Shown here: positions 63,055 through 64,000 of the stretch, in pieces
Layout of the letters: each line of letters opens with the position of its first letter
Position numbering within the stretch: position 1 is the stretch's first letter
From: Photobacterium obscurum
Lineage (GTDB): Bacteria; Pseudomonadota; Gammaproteobacteria; Enterobacterales; Vibrionaceae
Reading direction: 5' to 3'
Assembly: GCF_026191635.1 (NCBI RefSeq)
Contig: NZ_JAKRRW010000005.1
Coordinates: 186,001-250,000, forward strand
Length of the DNA: 64,000 nucleotides
Notes under the pieces: model-generated
The model's database searches: none
What the model saw: only the letters and a program-made list of their open reading frames with translations
Told to the model about the DNA's origin: nothing
Program-made: the position numbers and the translations under genes

Positions 63055-64000
63055 TTAATCCTGCCAGCGCTTGAAGATCAGCGAGGTATTAATGCCACCG
63101 AAAGCAAAGTTATTGCTCATTAGGTACTGGCAGTCAATTTCACGGCCGTCGCCACGAATGTAATCCAGGTTCCCACAGCGATCATCAAGATTGTCGAGAT
63201 TCAGTGTCGGAATAAACCAACCGGCATGCATCATCTCAAGGCTGAGCCAGGCTTCAATCGCGCCACATGCCCCTAGCGTATGACCGAGGTAGCTTTTCAG
63301 CGAACTGATTGGGGCATTATCGCCAAAGATATTGGCGGTCGCGTTACTCTCCGCAATATCGCCTTTTTCCGTAGCCGTACCATGGGCAGAGATATAATCA
63401 ATCATCATCGGATCGAGGTTGGCGTCCTTTAGTGCCATTTCCATACACAGCTGCATCGTTTCCATCTGCGGTTGCGTAACATGGGCCGCATCACAGTTGC
63501 TGGCAAAACCGACAAGCTCGGCATAAATTGTTGCCCCGCGAGCCACAGCATGCTCATATTCTTCCAGCACCAAGGTACCGGCCCCTTCGCCGATCACCAG
63601 ACCATCTCGCTCAGTATCATAAGGGCGCGGTGTGGACTTTGGTGCATCATTTTTCAGGCTGGTCGCAAACAGCGTATCAAAAACTGCCGACTCCGTCGGA
63701 CACAACTCTTCCGCGCCACCGGCAACCATGACCGTCTGATAACCATGCTTAATGGCCTCATACGCATAACCAATCGCCTGGCTGCCTGATGTACACGCAC
63801 TGCTAGTTGGGATCACGCGGCCGCGCAACCCGAAGAATAACCCGACATTAACCGCCGTCGTGTGCGGCATCATCTGCACGTAAGTGGTGGCAGTAATTGC
63901 CTTGGTATCTTTCTCGTTGAGCATGACACCAAATGCACCAATGGCCGGCGTACTGCCCGTCGATGAGCCGTAGGCGATCCCCGTTTGGCCGTTTGTCAGC
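63055..64000 (-). CDS. Beta-ketoacyl-ACP synthase (KAS I/II type), 5' end cut by window edge
   Basis: The frame is open past the right edge; about 314 residues are seen. The nucleophile Cys is in PTSSACTSGSQAIGYAYE, and the two catalytic His are in ISAHGTATEKGD and LKSYLGHTLGACGAIEAW, with the C-terminal NNFAFGGINTSLIF. It condenses malonyl-ACP with an acyl chain. The segment before the Cys (TGIAYGSSTGSTPAIGAFG) and the style of the C-terminus are closer to ketosynthases of aryl polyene and related clusters than to FabB or FabF. Since the window ends here, whether it belongs to such a cluster cannot be seen. Confidence 0.85.
   Translation of the reverse strand, partial: LTNGQTGIAYGSSTGSTPAIGAFGVMLNEKDTKAITATTYVQMMPHTTAVNVGLFFGLRGRVIPTSSACTSGSQAIGYAYEAIKHGYQTVMVAGGAEELCPTESAVFDTLFATSLKNDAPKSTPRPYDTERDGLVIGEGAGTLVLEEYEHAVARGATIYAELVGFASNCDAAHVTQPQMETMQLCMEMALKDANLDPMMIDYISAHGTATEKGDIAESNATANIFGDNAPISSLKSYLGHTLGACGAIEAWLSLEMMHAGWFIPTLNLDNLDDRCGNLDYIRGDGREIDCQYLMSNNFAFGGINTSLIFKRWQD

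Overview
The window is a 64 kb stretch of a gammaproteobacterial chromosome. Gene content points to a marine member of the Vibrionaceae: MelA/MelB/MelR, RihA, KatG and GlaH/LhgO all resemble their enterobacterial counterparts closely, and they sit among Vibrio-like LysR, RND and TRAP genes. Genus cannot be fixed from sequence alone. No rRNA, tRNA, CRISPR array or insertion sequence was recognised. Coding density is high, operons are short, and most convergent pairs share a clear intrinsic terminator.

Left third (1-24 kb). The end of an AraC regulator is followed by a group II PLP decarboxylase, a stand-alone MurE-like Mur ligase with altered substrate motifs, and a three-gene operon of aspartase-like lyase, MmgE/PrpD protein and DcuA/DcuB-type transporter with a divergent LysR regulator. 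Next come a tandem glutaredoxin-fold protein, an SRA-HNH modification-dependent restriction nuclease, small membrane and secreted proteins, a LysR/cyclase pair, a glycine-zipper lipoprotein, an RstAB-like two-component system, a DUF4336 protein, a SagB-type double nitroreductase protein and a DcuC-type transporter.

Middle (24-45 kb). After a lipoprotein, a serine hydrolase, a DHFR-like reductase and a TetR regulator lies a catabolic region. It holds a TRAP transporter (dctPQM) with a terminal UspA gene, a GabD-like semialdehyde dehydrogenase, LysR, an mdtL remnant, lhgO, glaH, a second LysR and an omega-aminotransferase. Together the enzymes could take 5-aminovalerate through glutarate semialdehyde, glutarate and L-2-hydroxyglutarate to 2-oxoglutarate. 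A GST with a cysteine-rich tail, an exported KatG, a HAD phosphatase and a VOC protein follow.

Right third (45-64 kb). A small AT-rich patch carries two tiny overlapping genes and a possible phage-type regulator. It is followed by a melibiose locus (melA, melB and convergent melR), an Idh-type oxidoreductase with an ABM monooxygenase and divergent LysR, an RND pump with its adaptor divergent from a two-component system, rihA, a PagL-like lipid A deacylase, a lipase-like lipoprotein with a small secreted partner, and the 3' end of a beta-ketoacyl synthase that runs off the right edge.

The most interesting units are the aspartase-like/MmgE/Dcu operon, the complete-looking 5-aminovalerate/glutarate locus, the divergent MurE paralogue and the overlapping micro-gene pair at 45.8-46.0 kb.
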